Source of the DNA: DASQZT01 sp963728965
Lineage (GTDB): Bacteria; Acidobacteriota; Terriglobia; Bryobacterales; Bryobacteraceae
Length of the DNA stretch: 64,000 bases
Reading direction: 5' to 3'
NCBI GenBank assembly: GCA_963728965.1
Contig: CAVSMH010000006.1
Span: 1,612,001 to 1,676,000 of the forward strand
Shown here: positions 1 to 9,043 of the stretch, one piece after another
How the letters are laid out: each line of letters begins with the position of its first letter
Numbering within the stretch: the first letter of the stretch is position 1
The notes under the pieces: model-generated
The model's input: the letters and a program-made list of their open reading frames with translations, nothing else
What the model was told of the DNA's origin: nothing
Databases searched by the model: none
Program-made: the position numbers and the translations under genes

Positions 1-1
1 C

Positions 2-667
2 CTGGTGGACCGCGACCGCCGGTTCTACTTTCTCGAGATGAACACCCGTCTCCAGGTGGAGCACCCCGTGACGGAACTCGTCACCGGCCTGGATCTGGTC
101 CAGATGCAGGTCGAGATCGCCGCCGGCGCCCACCTCCCGCTCAACCAGGAGGACGTGTCGTGGCGGGGTTGGGCCATCGAATGCCGGGTATATGCCGAAG
201 ATCCGTATAACAGTTTCCTGCCTTACCCCGGCAAGCTCACGCGCCTGACGCGGCCCCTCGGTCCGGGCATCCGGCTGGATGGTTGCGTCTATAACGGCTG
301 GACGGTGCCCCTCGAATACGATCCGCTACTCGCCAAGCTGGCGGTTTGGAGCGGCACGCGCGACGAGGCCGCCGCGCGCATGGTCCGCGCTCTTCGTGAG
401 TACGACGTCGGCGGCATTCGCACCAACATCAGCTTCTTCCGGCAGATTCTCGAAGATGCCGAGTTCCGAGCCGGCAATCTGCACACCGGCTTCATCGAGT
501 CGTTTTTTGAACGCCATCGTCCCCCGGAGCCGCCACCCGATCTATTTGCCGTGGCGGCGCTCGCCGCGGGGCTTCACGCCGACTCGCGGACGCGGGCCGA
601 CGCGGGTGGGCGCGCCCCGCGCGCCGGCCGGTGGCTCGATGCGGGCCGCAGCGGGTTGCTCCGATGA
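2..667 (+). CDS. Biotin carboxylase subunit of an acyl-CoA carboxylase, 3' part (partial)
   Basis: This is the C-terminal 221 residues of an ATP-grasp biotin carboxylase, which carboxylates the biotin of a carrier protein. The frame is open to the left edge, so the ATP-binding N-terminal half lies outside the window. The motif FLEMNTRLQVEHPVTE near the start holds the conserved Glu, Asn, Arg and Glu of the catalytic site. It is followed by the biotin-carboxylase C-terminal domain (ECRVYAEDP). The stop overlaps the start of the biotin carrier gene (ATGA), so the two are translationally coupled. Acetyl-, propionyl- and methylcrotonyl-CoA carboxylases cannot be separated without the missing part and the carboxyltransferase genes. 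Confidence 0.93.
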   Translation: MVDRDRRFYFLEMNTRLQVEHPVTELVTGLDLVQMQVEIAAGAHLPLNQEDVSWRGWAIECRVYAEDPYNSFLPYPGKLTRLTRPLGPGIRLDGCVYNGWTVPLEYDPLLAKLAVWSGTRDEAAARMVRALREYDVGGIRTNISFFRQILEDAEFRAGNLHTGFIESFFERHRPPEPPPDLFAVAALAAGLHADSRTRADAGGRAPRAGRWLDAGRSGLLR

Positions 668-1164
668 AGCTTGCGCTAACCATCGATGGAGCGGAGAGTC
701 AAATCGAAATCCTCTCGCCGGCGCCCCTCTGCCGTTTTCGCGTCGGGCAGGGACCCGAACGCGAAGCCCACGTCGAGACTCCCGAACCCGGGGTCTATTC
801 GTTCCTCATGAGCGGCCGCAGCTATGACGTGCATGTCGAGGAAGATCCGGCGGGCGGCGTTGTGGTGGTAGTCGACGGATTCCGCTTCTCCATTCAGGTG
901 CGGGACCCGCGGCGCTGGAGCTCCGAGAGATGGCGCCGCGCCGGAGAGGGCGTGCACACCCTCGGGGCTCCCATGCCGGGCAAAGTCGTACGGGTCCTGG
1001 TCTCTCCCGGCGATGCAGTCGAAGCGGGCCAGGGGCTCCTGGTCGTGGAGGCCATGAAGATGCAAAACGAGATCAGGGCCCCTCGCGCCGGACGAGTGCT
1101 ATCCGTTCCCGCCGCGGAGGGCGCTACGGTGGCCGCCGGCGAAGTACTGGCTACGATGGAGTAG
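664..1164 (+). CDS. Biotin carboxyl carrier protein (biotin/lipoyl domain)
   Basis: A 166-residue protein whose last 70 residues form a biotinyl domain with the motif EAMKMQNE; Lys132 is the expected biotinylation site. The first ~95 residues are a less conserved beta-rich domain like the linker region of acyl-CoA carboxylase alpha chains. The ATG at 664 overlaps the stop of the biotin carboxylase; an in-frame start further upstream would overlap that gene more deeply and is less likely. The pair looks like a propionyl- or methylcrotonyl-type alpha chain split into two genes. The 3' end overlaps the convergent MEMO gene by 14 bases. Confidence 0.9.
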   Translation: MKLALTIDGAESQIEILSPAPLCRFRVGQGPEREAHVETPEPGVYSFLMSGRSYDVHVEEDPAGGVVVVVDGFRFSIQVRDPRRWSSERWRRAGEGVHTLGAPMPGKVVRVLVSPGDAVEAGQGLLVVEAMKMQNEIRAPRAGRVLSVPAAEGATVAAGEVLATME

Positions 1165-2383
1165 CCTTCGAAAACGCCATACCGGCGAAACTCACCACGC
1201 TCTGCTCGTCGATGTTCCACTGTTGGTAGTGCAACAGCTCCCCGCGGGCTTCCGGCACGGCCTTCAGGAACGTGTAGAACGGCGCCGACCCACACCACTT
1301 GAGGTCGTCGCGGCTCTCGGTCACCAATTCCCAGAATCCATCCGCATCGGCGGCGTTGATTCGCGTCATGCGCGCCTGGTCGCGTGTGGCCACCGCTTCC
1401 ATCAGGCCGCAGTTGGCTTCGGCCTGGAAGCGATCGCCATAACGCGCGCCCATATGCGCCATGTCCACACCCAACACCCAGAACAGCCTTCCCCGTTCGC
1501 GGTCGTTCAATTCGCCTAGCGCGTCGAGGAACTGCCTGACGCCATCGTCATCTTCCGGCCTGCCGCCCTGTTGCAGACTGCGGCCGTAAGGACCGCACAG
1601 AATCGGCAGAATGCTTACCTCCGGACCCAGCAGGTGTTGCAGAAACACCACTTGAAACTCCACCGTGTGCTCGAAAGAGTGACAGTAGTCCTCCATTTCG
1701 ACCGCACTTCCGCCGCGCTCCGCCAGCCAGTTCACCAGTCGGTGGTCGCAAGTGGCTTGCCCCAATGGCGTCGCGTAGTTCTTGTGGGTCAGGCCGAAGC
1801 GCTCCGATTCACCATAGTGCGACGTCCCCAGAATCACGAAGGTCCGTTCGCGCAACTCCGGACCCAGCATCCGGAACGCGGCGCGGTACGATTGCCAGCC
1901 GCCCTCGGGGCTTACGTGGGGCGCCGCGATACCCAGCAGCCCACCATTCGCGGGAGAACGCCTGCCGTCACCCGACAGGTACCTGCCCATCGTTTCCCGC
2001 AACGCATCCGGATCGGCTGGGTATGCCGAACCGGCGTGCATCGCATCGCGCACCGGCCCCTCAGCGAACTCGCGACGCCGTTCCGATCGCATTTTCGCGA
2101 AGGTCTCGTCTTCCAGAAAGCCCGATTGGCTGAGGGTGTCCACCAGGTGCTGCTGGAGTACCCCCACCTCCAGGTCTCCCGTCAGGCGGACCAGCGCCGA
2201 CCTGAGGTCCAGGTCCGTCTGCCGCCCGTCGAAGCACTGCAAGCACTCCACCAGCACCGGGGGAATGATGAGCATGGCGTCCGAAAAACGATAGGGGTCG
2301 CGAATGAACAACCCGGGGTGTTCCGGCGAAGGAGACGGCATGAAATCCAGGTTGAGGCGAAGGCGTGCCAGCGACTGCGACAA
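1151..2383 (-). CDS. MEMO family protein (AmmeMemoRadiSam system protein B-like) with N-terminal domain
   Basis: The C-terminal ~270 residues match the MEMO family, a dioxygenase-like fold: GTSHYG, HSFEHTVEFQ and VDMAHMG are family motifs carrying the putative metal-binding histidines. The first ~105 residues are an extension resembling a PqqD-type winged helix (…FDGRQTDLDLRSAL…LSQSGFLED). The TTG start at 2383 is preferred because residues before the alternative ATG at 2341 still look conserved, an AGGA lies just upstream, and the frame then begins 3 bases after the stop of the TrmH gene. The usual partners, an AMMECR1 protein and a radical SAM enzyme, are not in the window. The biochemical role of the bacterial family is not established. 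Confidence 0.85.
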   Translation of the reverse strand: MSQSLARLRLNLDFMPSPSPEHPGLFIRDPYRFSDAMLIIPPVLVECLQCFDGRQTDLDLRSALVRLTGDLEVGVLQQHLVDTLSQSGFLEDETFAKMRSERRREFAEGPVRDAMHAGSAYPADPDALRETMGRYLSGDGRRSPANGGLLGIAAPHVSPEGGWQSYRAAFRMLGPELRERTFVILGTSHYGESERFGLTHKNYATPLGQATCDHRLVNWLAERGGSAVEMEDYCHSFEHTVEFQVVFLQHLLGPEVSILPILCGPYGRSLQQGGRPEDDDGVRQFLDALGELNDRERGRLFWVLGVDMAHMGARYGDRFQAEANCGLMEAVATRDQARMTRINAADADGFWELVTESRDDLKWCGSAPFYTFLKAVPEARGELLHYQQWNIDEQSVVSFAGMAFSKATPS

Positions 2384-2386
2384 ATC

Positions 2387-2923
2387 CTATCGTAGCGCAG
2401 GCGCGAGGGACGCGTACTTGCGCAATAGTTCGTAAATCACCACACCGCCGGCGGTGGCCACGTTCAGGGAATGTTTCGTCCCCAGCATCGGGATCCGCAC
2501 GTGGGTGTCGCACAGCGCCGATACCTCGGGCCGGATGCCGTCCACCTCGTGGCCGAAGACGACGCACACCGGGAACCGCGGCGCCCATTCGAACAGGTCC
2601 ACGGCGTGAACAGTGGTTTCCACCGCCGCTATCTCATAACCCCTTTGACGCAGCCCGGTCACCAGCGGCACCGGCTCCCACTGGTGTTCCCACGCCACCG
2701 TGTCTTCCGCTCCCAGCGCTGTCTTCGAGATGCCCCGCTTCGGCGGTCGACCGGTGATACCGCACAAGTACAGTCTTGCCACTCCGGTGGCATCCGCGGT
2801 GCGGAAAAATGCGCCCACGTTGTACAGGCTGCGCACATTATCGAGCACAACGGTCACCGGCAGCGCGCCCATCGATTCGTACGCGGCGCCTGCGGCTGTA
2901 GCCAGAAAGGGGAGCCGATCCAT
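2387..2923 (-). CDS. TrmH/SpoU family RNA 2'-O-methyltransferase
   Basis: A 178-residue SpoU-type methyltransferase with the three family motifs in order: NVRSLYNVGAFFRTA (motif 1, catalytic Arg), VFGHEVDG (motif 2) and IPMLGTKHSLNVATA (motif 3, SAM-binding trefoil knot). It is the short form without an N-terminal RNA-binding extension and is likely to 2'-O-methylate tRNA or rRNA. Its target base cannot be read from sequence. It is transcribed ahead of the MEMO gene, with which it is nearly contiguous. Its start is only 20 bases from the divergent glycosyltransferase start. Confidence 0.9.
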   Translation of the reverse strand: MDRLPFLATAAGAAYESMGALPVTVVLDNVRSLYNVGAFFRTADATGVARLYLCGITGRPPKRGISKTALGAEDTVAWEHQWEPVPLVTGLRQRGYEIAAVETTVHAVDLFEWAPRFPVCVVFGHEVDGIRPEVSALCDTHVRIPMLGTKHSLNVATAGGVVIYELLRKYASLAPALR

Positions 2924-2943
2924 GATGTTACACTAATGTTTGC

Positions 2944-3921
2944 ATGGCCATGCTGTCCATCGTGATTCCCATTCACAACGAGGAGCATTCCATTCTGCCG
3001 CTCTACGACCGGCTCACGGCGGTGCTGGACCAGGTCCAGCGGCCGTACGAGATTCTCTTCGTCGACGACGCATCCAGCGACCGCAGCTTCGAACTCCTTG
3101 CTAACCTGGTCGAAACCGACGGTCACCTCAAAGTCATCCGGCTGCGCCGCAACTTCGGACAGACCGCCGCGCTATCGGCCGGATTCCACGAAGCCAAAGG
3201 GGATGTCATCATCGCCATGGACGGCGACCTTCAGCACGCGCCGGAGGATATCCCTACTCTGCTTCAGAAAATCGATGAGGGCTACGATATCGCCAGTGGA
3301 TGGCGGAAGGACCGCGTGGACAATGCCTTGATGCGCAAGATTCCTTCACGGATCGCCAACTGGCTTATGGCCAGGGCATCCGGTGTCGATCTGCGCGACT
3401 TCGGCACGACTTTCAAAGCATACCGCTCCGAAGTGTTGAAAGAGGTCAACCTCTACGGTGAGTTGCACCGCTTCATCCCGGCCCTGGCCAGTTTCTACGG
3501 CGCCCGCATTGCCGAGGTGCCCATTCGCAACACGCCCCGCGCTGCAGGCGATTCACATTACGGCATTGGCCGCACCTTCCGGGTGCTCTTCGACATCCTG
3601 ACAATCCGCTTTCTGCTGAAGTATTTCACCCGCCCCATGCACTTCTTCGGCGTGTTGGGACTCACCGGCACCACCTTTGGCGGCGGCATCCTGGCGTACC
3701 TTGCGGTCAAGAAGCTGATGGGATACGAGATCGTCATGGAGCACGGGCCACTCATGATCGCCGGCGCCTTGCTCCTGCTGGCCGGCCTGCTGATGTTCAG
3801 TACCGGGCTGATCGGCGAAATGATGATGCGGACTTACTTTGAAAGCTCAGACCGCCGTATCTACGCCGTTCGCGAGATTCTCACCCGCAAGCAGCGCGGC
3901 GTGGCAGGCGGAACGCGCTGA
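2944..3921 (+). CDS. Family 2 glycosyltransferase, polyprenol-phosphate type, with two membrane helices
   Basis: A 325-residue GT2 enzyme of the DPM1/ArnC/GtrB type, which moves a sugar from a nucleotide donor to polyprenyl phosphate at the inner face of the membrane. The GT-A domain starts with SIVIPIHNEEHSI. It carries VDDASSDRS and the DxD-containing MDGDLQHAPEDIP near residues 93-105, and RAAGDSHYG further on. Two hydrophobic helices follow at about residues 235-265 and 270-300, as in the GtrB group. The sugar is unknown. It stands alone, divergent from the TrmH gene and convergent with the TrmB-like regulator. Confidence 0.92.
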   Translation: MAMLSIVIPIHNEEHSILPLYDRLTAVLDQVQRPYEILFVDDASSDRSFELLANLVETDGHLKVIRLRRNFGQTAALSAGFHEAKGDVIIAMDGDLQHAPEDIPTLLQKIDEGYDIASGWRKDRVDNALMRKIPSRIANWLMARASGVDLRDFGTTFKAYRSEVLKEVNLYGELHRFIPALASFYGARIAEVPIRNTPRAAGDSHYGIGRTFRVLFDILTIRFLLKYFTRPMHFFGVLGLTGTTFGGGILAYLAVKKLMGYEIVMEHGPLMIAGALLLLAGLLMFSTGLIGEMMMRTYFESSDRRIYAVREILTRKQRGVAGGTR

Positions 3922-3957
3922 TCCCCGAGGCTCCCTGGGCGCCGGCAACCTGACGGA

Positions 3958-4776
3958 TCACAAGCTCCGGCCGCGCCCCCAGCGATCTTCGAACAGGCCT
4001 TTCATCGCCTCACCCATGCCTTCGTGATCAAACACTACGGCCGTCCACATGGGCCGCGTGATCACCGGATCGAGTAATGCCACCATCCCGCGCTGCCCGT
4101 CGAAAACGGCCAGCTTCATTGGGAGCGAATCCGCAATCCGCACCTCCACGCCTGCCGCGATATAGTCGCTTAGCCGCTGCCGGTGTTCATCATCGAGCGT
4201 GGATGCTTCGAGCAGCAGCCGGCAGGCGACACCGCCCGACCCCGCCTGTTTCACCAGCTTCTCTTCGAGGGGATCGACCGCGTACGGCGGGCGCGAAAAC
4301 TCGAGGTATTCGGATTTCACTTCGGAGAGCATTCTGCGGTATTCCGCGGCAGTCTGCGCCGGTTCCGTCACGATTCGCAAGAAATCCAGCGTTCCGCGCC
4401 CTCCCTGGCCCTCCGAATACAGATCTTTCAGATCGTCAATCAGGGCCGTGCCGGCGCGGCCGTTGTCGGTTAGTTCCTGTTCCATCGTCTGGCGCTTGCG
4501 GCCGAGATAGCCCGGAATCGAGAGCGTCGGTTCCACGGCCGAGAAGAGCTTCGTCTTCTCCTGCACTACTTGCGCAAATCCCTTCTCCACCAGGCTGTCC
4601 AGGACTTCGTAGATCTTTTGGCGTGGCACGTGCGCCCGGGCCGCCAGTTCCAGTGCTTTGAATTTCGGGTGTCCCAGCAGCACGAGGTACGAACGCGACT
4701 CGTAAGCGTTGAGCCCAAGTTGTTGCAGTCTGCGCCAGAACCGTTGAAAGTCAACTTCCGCCAACTCTTCGCTCAT
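3958..4776 (-). CDS. TrmB-like transcriptional regulator
   Basis: A 272-residue protein with an N-terminal winged helix typical of TrmB (roughly residues 10-80: LGLNAYESRSYLVLLG … RAHVPRQKIYEVLDSLVEKGF). A C-terminal sensor domain follows. TrmB proteins usually control sugar or other metabolic genes and bind small ligands. The ATG at 4776 is preferred: the frame stays open for 77 more codons upstream, but that part is Arg/Pro-rich and has no regulator-like sequence. No obvious target gene is adjacent. Confidence 0.82.
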   Translation of the reverse strand: MSEELAEVDFQRFWRRLQQLGLNAYESRSYLVLLGHPKFKALELAARAHVPRQKIYEVLDSLVEKGFAQVVQEKTKLFSAVEPTLSIPGYLGRKRQTMEQELTDNGRAGTALIDDLKDLYSEGQGGRGTLDFLRIVTEPAQTAAEYRRMLSEVKSEYLEFSRPPYAVDPLEEKLVKQAGSGGVACRLLLEASTLDDEHRQRLSDYIAAGVEVRIADSLPMKLAVFDGQRGMVALLDPVITRPMWTAVVFDHEGMGEAMKGLFEDRWGRGRSL

Positions 4777-5058
4777 AACTCTACACCTTAGCAAAGCCAG
4801 GGCGGAAAAATCCGGGAGAATTGCGCCTGTCGTCTCGCCGGAAGCCAGTCCAACCAATGGATGGACTTGGCGAGGACGCGGGCCTTTCCGGGGGGCGGGA
4901 CCCGGGCCGGGAGCGCATAACCGGCGCGTCCGGTGCGCGAGCCGGCAGTCCTCGCGGCCAACCGCGATTCCGGGCTCGCGGGCAGCCCTCTCAACCCGCG
5001 CCGACATCCGGGCAGCGCAGACTTGAGTGGTGTTCGATGGGCGGCGACTCCGCGGTCC
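4777..5058. other. GC-rich spacer with long-range inverted repeat
   Basis: A spacer of 282 bases between two minus-strand genes: upstream of the TrmB-like regulator and downstream of the BNR protein. It holds an 8-base inverted repeat (GCGAGGAC at 4870-4877 and GTCCTCGC at 4948-4955) enclosing shorter GC-rich repeats. This could fold into a structured RNA or end the upstream transcript. No convincing reading frame is present. Confidence 0.3.
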
Positions 5059-6039
5059 CTAGCGGGAAGCTGTAGCGGCAGGTGCGGTTGAGCTATCGCG
5101 GGTAACGTCGTCGGTAACCAGATTCTCGATCCTCTTCCACTTCAAACCGTCCGCCTGCCGCAGGATACCGAGCTGGCCGACGGCCCAGAGCGAGCCGTTC
5201 ACATTGATCAGCTGAGCCAGAAACAGGCGATCTTGAACTGCGATGGTGCGCCAGGTTTCGCCTCCGTCTTCGCTGACCAGCAGGCTATCGTCGGATGTGA
5301 TCCAGCCGCGGTTGGCGTTGTCGAAGGCAACCGAAGTGAGCCAGGACTTGATCGGGCTCTTGAGCGCGGTCCAGGTGATGCCACCGTCGCGGCTGCGCAG
5401 GATCTGCCCCCCGAATCCGACGATCCAGCCGTTGTTGAGGTCGCGGAAATAAACCGAGGTGAGGGACCAGGATGCCTCATCGGTTTTGACCTGCCGCCAG
5501 GTTGTTCCACCGTCCGCCGTGACCAGGACCGTGCCCGCCCATCCAACCGCCCAGCCGTGATCGGCATCGACAAAGTACACGCTCTCCAGGGCCTCCTTAG
5601 TGCCGGTCTCCTGCCGCGACCAGGTGACGCCGGCGTCGGCGGAATGAAGGATCACGCCGTCGTAGCCGACCGCCCAGCCCGATTGGCCGACGAACTGTAT
5701 CGAGGTGAGATTGTGCTCCACACCGGTCTTGCGGATCTCCCATTGTCTGCCGCCGTTGTTGGTGGCAATGAGCAGCCCGCTGTCGCCCAGCGCGAATCCG
5801 TGATCGGCATCGATGAAGTCGAGATTGCGAAGATGCCCCGCCGCTTTGGTGTCACGGCTGGACCATGTCGTGCCTCCATCGGAGGTGACCAGCATGCCAC
5901 CCTGTTCGCAGAGCAGGTAGACCAGGGAGGGAGCCGGTGAACTGCCATCCCGCAACCAGCAACTGCCATCTTTTTGGGCCGCGGCAACACCGGGCCAGAT
6001 CAAGCACAACGCGAGTACTGAACCAACGGACGGCTTCAT
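5059..6039 (-). CDS. Secreted BNR/Ycf48-like repeat protein
   Basis: A 326-residue exported protein with a signal peptide (MKPSVGSVLALCLIWPGVAAA) followed by six to seven repeats of about 42 residues. Each repeat carries an Asp-box-like turn (SDGGTTW, NNGGRQW, SADAGVTW, ADGGTTW, SRDGGITW, SEDGGETW), the pattern of seven-bladed Ycf48/HCF136 and sialidase-type propellers. Such non-photosynthetic homologues are common in Acidobacteriota and have no assigned function. The ATG at 6039 is chosen because it places the signal peptide at the N-terminus. Divergent from the cytochrome gene. Confidence 0.85.
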   Translation of the reverse strand: MKPSVGSVLALCLIWPGVAAAQKDGSCWLRDGSSPAPSLVYLLCEQGGMLVTSDGGTTWSSRDTKAAGHLRNLDFIDADHGFALGDSGLLIATNNGGRQWEIRKTGVEHNLTSIQFVGQSGWAVGYDGVILHSADAGVTWSRQETGTKEALESVYFVDADHGWAVGWAGTVLVTADGGTTWRQVKTDEASWSLTSVYFRDLNNGWIVGFGGQILRSRDGGITWTALKSPIKSWLTSVAFDNANRGWITSDDSLLVSEDGGETWRTIAVQDRLFLAQLINVNGSLWAVGQLGILRQADGLKWKRIENLVTDDVTRDSSTAPAATASR

Positions 6040-6391
6040 GGCTGCCTCTTCTGCGGGACACACGACAGACTTCGCGAGCCTGGATGTATGTGCTCCCTCC
6101 GAAATCCCGGTTTCGTCAGGAAGGGCGTTGCGCGTGTGCGTAGAGTTACCGTTGCCGGGTCCGCCGGAACCAGCCATTTGTGGCTAATGAACAAACAGAT
6201 CGAAGTTCTGTGAGGATTCGCACCCGCGAAGAGAAATTCCGGCAGCGATGGCTGCGGACGCAATTACCTTCGCATGCCGGGTTCGACGCCTGCCGGATTC
6301 GATTGCTTCGCCTGATGAGGGGGAGTATTCTAATTTCAGACCGCAGGATCCCTTTGCAGGACGCGTGGATCCCGCGGACCTGGAGGTTGCG
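6040..6391. other. Divergent intergenic region, no gene seen
   Basis: A stretch of 352 bases between the BNR protein and the cytochrome c gene, which point away from each other, so it should hold both promoters. Frames on both strands extend into it but lack coding character. A small inverted repeat (AGCCA-TTTG-TGGCT near 6171-6184) and a relatively AT-rich patch near 6326-6340 are the only local features noticed. No promoter could be assigned with confidence. Confidence 0.4.
6382..6386 (+). promoter_or_regulatory. Ribosome binding site deciding the cytochrome c start
   Basis: GGAGG lies 5 bases before the ATG at 6392. It supports that start over an in-frame ATG at 6248, which would add 48 residues that do not resemble a signal peptide. 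Confidence 0.7.
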
Positions 6392-6874
6392 ATGTTTTGG
6401 GTTGTTCTGCTTTTTCTGGCTCAGGCCGCTGGTCCGTCACAGACTGACCGCGGCGAGACACTGTTCTTCGAATCGCCCGGCGGTTGCGGAACCTGCCACA
6501 TGATGAAGGGCAAAGGCACGGCAATCGGACCGGACCTCAAAGGGATTGCCCGCCTGAGTCCCGGTGGGATCGCCATGGCGATCCGCTCCACCGTCACGCA
6601 ATATGTCCAGGTGGCAAAACTGAAAACGGGCGAGAGTTTTCCGACCGTGCCGCCCACCGGCGACAGCAAGAAACTGTATGACCTTTCCAAAATGCCGCCT
6701 GAACTGCACGAAGTGGACAAGAGCGAGATCGCTTCCTGGAGCGCCAACAGCACCTGGAGGCATCCGCCCAGCGTCCGCAAGTATACCAACGAGCAGATCG
6801 CCGATCTGGTGGCGTATATCCGATATGCCGGCGCCGGCATTAAGCAGGCGATCGATCCGTCGGACGTACAGTAG
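6392..6874 (+). CDS. Small exported monoheme cytochrome c
   Basis: A 160-residue protein with a short hydrophobic leader (MFWVVLLFLAQAAG) and one c-type heme motif CGTCHM, about 30 residues into the ORF. The C-terminal part (YTNEQIADLVAYIRYAG) is the usual last helix of class I cytochromes c. A Met that could be the distal heme ligand (KMPPEL) is present. The pattern resembles the c-type domains Acidobacteriota place beside secreted oxidoreductases. It precedes the large hydrolase by 53 bases on the same strand. Its electron partners are unknown. Confidence 0.85.
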   Translation: MFWVVLLFLAQAAGPSQTDRGETLFFESPGGCGTCHMMKGKGTAIGPDLKGIARLSPGGIAMAIRSTVTQYVQVAKLKTGESFPTVPPTGDSKKLYDLSKMPPELHEVDKSEIASWSANSTWRHPPSVRKYTNEQIADLVAYIRYAGAGIKQAIDPSDVQ

Positions 6875-6927
6875 GCGGGCGTGGCTCGACGATGCCTCCA
6901 CGCGGGGTATGATCGAAACTTACGCCG

Positions 6928-9027
6928 ATGCCACGTTCGCTACTTCTGCTGTTGATCGCGCGGTCGCTCGTCGCGGCCGGCACCACCGTCATCTTTGACC
7001 CTGCCGCACCGTCCGGCGGGCCGTTTCCGACCGACTTCCTGACCACACCCGATCCTTTTCAACAGACCCGCCTGCGCCTGAACCTTCCGCTGCCGGACTG
7101 TGACGCCGAGTATACCGCATGCCAGGAGACCGGACTGCTGGAGCAAATGGATGGTTTCAGCCTCCGAGCCCGCGCGCGCGTGCGGTTTTCCGGACCCATC
7201 GACACGGCTACGCTCCGCGAAGGCATTTTCTTCGTAGCACTGGATAACCTCACGCAGGACGAACCGGGAATCCACCAACGGGGTGACCGGATTGCGATCA
7301 ACCAGGTGGTATACGATCCCGCCACCAACACGGCCTATGCCAAGCCCGATGGTGTGTTCGACCAGCATCGCCATTACGCGCTGGTGGTAACGGATGCGGT
7401 GAAGGATGCCACGGGCAGCAGGGTGGCGCCCGATGCCGCGTTTCAGGCCTGCGCGGCAGGTTCGACGCCCTACTGCGACACGCTCGCACAGGCCTTGAGC
7501 ACCATCCATATTGCGTCCGGCACGGTAGTAGCGGCGTCGGTGTTCACCACCATGAGCGCCACGGCCTGGCTGGAGCACGCCCGCAAGATACTCGACTACG
7601 TTCCGCCGGAAACAGCGCTCGTAGAAACGCAGAACACGTTCCGGGTCGCGGACCTGGCCGGCGTTGCGCTGCACGAACAGATTGGGGCCAATCCATCGCG
7701 GTTCGCGGATGTGTCGCTGCCGCTGGACGCGACGCTGCTCTCCGGCCTGGACCGGCTGGTGATCGGCTGGTACTTTTCTCCGAACTTCCTCGAGGGCGAT
7801 CAAACCATTCGTCCGGGGCCGACTTTGCCCGATCTCGAAGTGCCCGCGGGGCGGAACCAGGTTTACTTCAATGCGCTGCTGCCCTCGTCGCCCAAGCCGC
7901 CGTCCGGCTACCCAGTCGTGATCTTCGGGCACGGGTTTGGCGACAGCCGCTTCGGCGGGCCCACGGCGGTCTCGCCCGTGCTGGCGCGCGCCGGGCTCGC
8001 GGTGATCGCGATCAATGCCGTCGGTCACGGTTTCGGACCCGAGAGCACCGTCACCTTCCTGGACAAGAGCGGCAATCGAACCACCCTGAACGCGGGCGGC
8101 CGCAGTATCGATATCAACGGCGACGGTTTCATCGAAGCGAACGAAGGTTGCGCTGTGGTGACCCCGGTGGCGTATGGGACGCGCGACTGCTTCCGGCAGA
8201 CGGTCGTGGACCTGATGCAACTAGTCAAAGCCATTCGGCTGGGGATCGACCTGGACGGAGACGGCCAGCCCGACCTCGATGCCGCGCGCATCTATTACGC
8301 GGGGCAGTCGCTCGGCGCGATTTACGGCACAATGCTCACCGCCATAGAGCCGAACGTGCGCGCTGCCACGCTCAACGTGGGCGGCGCCACCACCGTGGAC
8401 ATCGCGCGGTGGAGCCCGTCGTATCGCGACCTCAGCACGCAGGTCCTGGCGTTGCGGGTTCCGTCGCTGCTGAATCAAGGGCCGAACTATGACGAGGACT
8501 ACGTCCTGCCCGACCAGCCCGTGAAGGTGATCTCGGTGGCGGGCGCGCTGGCCATTCAGGATACGTTCGAAACCTTGGAATGGCTCGGCATGCAGGGGGA
8601 TCCCATCGCATTTGCGCCCCATCTGAAGCTGTCGCCGCTGGGGAATTCCGGCGCGCGTCCCGTGCTGGTGCAGTTCGCGCGGGGAGACGAAACGGTGCCG
8701 AACCCGGCGAACACGAACCTGGTCCGCGCCGCCGGATTGGAAGGCAGCACGTGGATGTACCGACACGACCTGGCCCGTGCCAAAGCTCCGGATCTGCCGC
8801 TCAATCCACATCCGTACCTGGTGCTGTTTGTCAGCCTGAGCGGCGACACCATTCACTTGCCGGGACTGGCGGGGCTGGCGATCAGCCTGGATACACAACA
8901 ACAAATGGCGGGTTTTCTGGCGGGAGATGGGGCGAGCATTCCTGATCCCAACCTGCTGTCGAGACTGCTGTTGGGCATTCGCGTGTTCGAGATGCCGGCG
9001 ACACTGCCGGTGGATCTGGGGTTTTAG
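6928..9027 (+). CDS. Large secreted alpha/beta hydrolase (lipase/esterase-like) with Ca-binding-type loops
   Basis: A 699-residue protein with an N-terminal signal sequence (MPRSLLLLLIARSLVAAG). The first ~270 residues look like an Ig-like or bacterial-lipase N-terminal domain. The alpha/beta hydrolase core follows: an oxyanion-type segment VIFGHGFGDSRFGG and the nucleophile elbow GQSLG, where Ser is the expected catalytic residue. Between these are two DxDGD-type loops (DINGDGFIEANE and DLDGDGQPDLD) like EF-hand or dockerin calcium sites. Lipid or ester hydrolysis outside the cytoplasm is inferred from the fold; the substrate is unknown. Confidence 0.82.
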   Translation: MPRSLLLLLIARSLVAAGTTVIFDPAAPSGGPFPTDFLTTPDPFQQTRLRLNLPLPDCDAEYTACQETGLLEQMDGFSLRARARVRFSGPIDTATLREGIFFVALDNLTQDEPGIHQRGDRIAINQVVYDPATNTAYAKPDGVFDQHRHYALVVTDAVKDATGSRVAPDAAFQACAAGSTPYCDTLAQALSTIHIASGTVVAASVFTTMSATAWLEHARKILDYVPPETALVETQNTFRVADLAGVALHEQIGANPSRFADVSLPLDATLLSGLDRLVIGWYFSPNFLEGDQTIRPGPTLPDLEVPAGRNQVYFNALLPSSPKPPSGYPVVIFGHGFGDSRFGGPTAVSPVLARAGLAVIAINAVGHGFGPESTVTFLDKSGNRTTLNAGGRSIDINGDGFIEANEGCAVVTPVAYGTRDCFRQTVVDLMQLVKAIRLGIDLDGDGQPDLDAARIYYAGQSLGAIYGTMLTAIEPNVRAATLNVGGATTVDIARWSPSYRDLSTQVLALRVPSLLNQGPNYDEDYVLPDQPVKVISVAGALAIQDTFETLEWLGMQGDPIAFAPHLKLSPLGNSGARPVLVQFARGDETVPNPANTNLVRAAGLEGSTWMYRHDLARAKAPDLPLNPHPYLVLFVSLSGDTIHLPGLAGLAISLDTQQQMAGFLAGDGASIPDPNLLSRLLLGIRVFEMPATLPVDLGF

Positions 9028-9043
9028 GCGAGGCGGCGGGCCT

